Shown here piece after piece: positions 14,555 to 14,694 of a DNA stretch of 14,694 nucleotides; the stretch's first letter is position 1; each line of letters opens with the position of its first letter. The notes under the pieces are model-generated. The model ran no database searches, was not told where the DNA came from, and saw nothing but the letters and a program-made list of their open reading frames with translations. The DNA comes from STF1-138 sp035356975. Lineage in GTDB: Bacteria > Patescibacteriota > Patescibacteriia > UBA1558 > S5-K13. Position numbers and translations under genes: made by a program. The DNA lies in contig DAORGW010000021.1 in NCBI GenBank assembly GCA_035356975.1, positions 1 through 14,694 of the forward strand. The letters are read 5' to 3'.

Positions 14555-14650
14555 ATGGCTGCTAAGAAAAAAGCAAAAAAGACAGTAAAAAAGGCCACAA
14601 AAAAAGTAGCAAAAAAGGCTACAAAGAAAACAAAAAAGACAAAAAAATAA
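14555..14650 (+). CDS. Tiny lysine-rich histone-H1-like DNA-binding protein
   Basis: A complete 31-codon frame (ATG 14555, TAA 14648-14650) encodes MAAKKKAKKTVKKATKKVAK and 11 further residues, made only of Met, Lys, Ala, Thr and Val. About 60% of the residues are lysine, in K-K-A-T-K-K type units like the tails of histone H1 and bacterial H1-like proteins (Hc1, AlgP). The likely role is non-specific nucleic-acid binding and compaction in the cytoplasm, or an RNA-binding role near the ribosome. It starts 10 nt after a strong hairpin. Use of AAG, GCC and ACA rather than pure A/T codons argues it is a real gene and not an A-tract accident. No Shine-Dalgarno is seen. The longer reverse-strand frame over this stretch is its mirror image and is not a gene. 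Confidence 0.75.
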   Translation: MAAKKKAKKTVKKATKKVAKKATKKTKKTKK

Positions 14651-14694
14651 ATTGTGGTAAATTGTCTATAAAAAGTAAAAATCCCTGATCTTGT

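Noticed and set aside
14407..14598. A 63-codon minus-strand frame rich in Phe and Leu
   Set aside because: It is the mirror image of the lysine-rich gene (poly-Lys reads as poly-Phe) and runs through the leader hairpins.

Overview
The window looks like chromosomal DNA from a very AT-rich bacterium of the Candidate Phyla Radiation (Patescibacteria, probably Parcubacteria-like). The evidence is the low GC content, few recognisable Shine-Dalgarno sites, a 23S rRNA swollen by extra hairpins, a compact type IV pilus operon without an outer-membrane secretin, a small two-helix membrane protein of a kind I associate with these genomes, and a tiny lysine-rich histone-H1-like protein. Standard stop codons and TGG tryptophans give no sign of recoding. 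The lineage is an inference, since no 16S is present.

Positions 1-1929 (minus strand) are the 5' part, about 60%, of a 23S rRNA gene that runs off the left edge. No 16S gene or tRNA lies upstream of it. Instead there is a leader of about 225 nt with a nested stem, a boxA-like antitermination site and a -35/-10 promoter. This follows directly on a strong intrinsic terminator (2188-2210) that ends incoming transcription. The 23S gene therefore appears to be transcribed separately from 16S. Positions 2211-2507 are a gene-poor, palindrome-rich spacer with one consensus DnaA box.

Positions 2508-13997 (minus strand) form one compact cluster of twelve genes, in transcription order: pilB (assembly ATPase), pilC (platform protein), three minor-pilin genes in a PilV/GspI-, PilW/GspJ-, PilX/GspK-like order, pilM, pilN, pilO, a small membrane protein in the place where pilP usually sits, a metallo-beta-lactamase-fold hydrolase, and two more single-pass membrane proteins. 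PilB would power assembly through PilC, PilM-N-O would form the cytoplasm-to-membrane alignment complex, and the three minor pilins would prime or cap the fibre. The standout is the first minor pilin (726 aa). It joins a prepilin N-terminus to a carboxypeptidase-regulatory-like fold and what I count as seven beta-propeller-like repeats, and so looks like a tip adhesin. The major pilin, prepilin peptidase, PilT and secretin are not in the window.

Positions 14125-14650 (plus strand, divergent) hold a small two-helix membrane protein gene and then a 31-codon lysine-rich gene. The second is preceded by an unusually structured leader: a palindrome over a -10 box and then three hairpins in a row, the last closed by a GNRA-type tetraloop. 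That leader and the propeller pilin are the best candidates for something undescribed.
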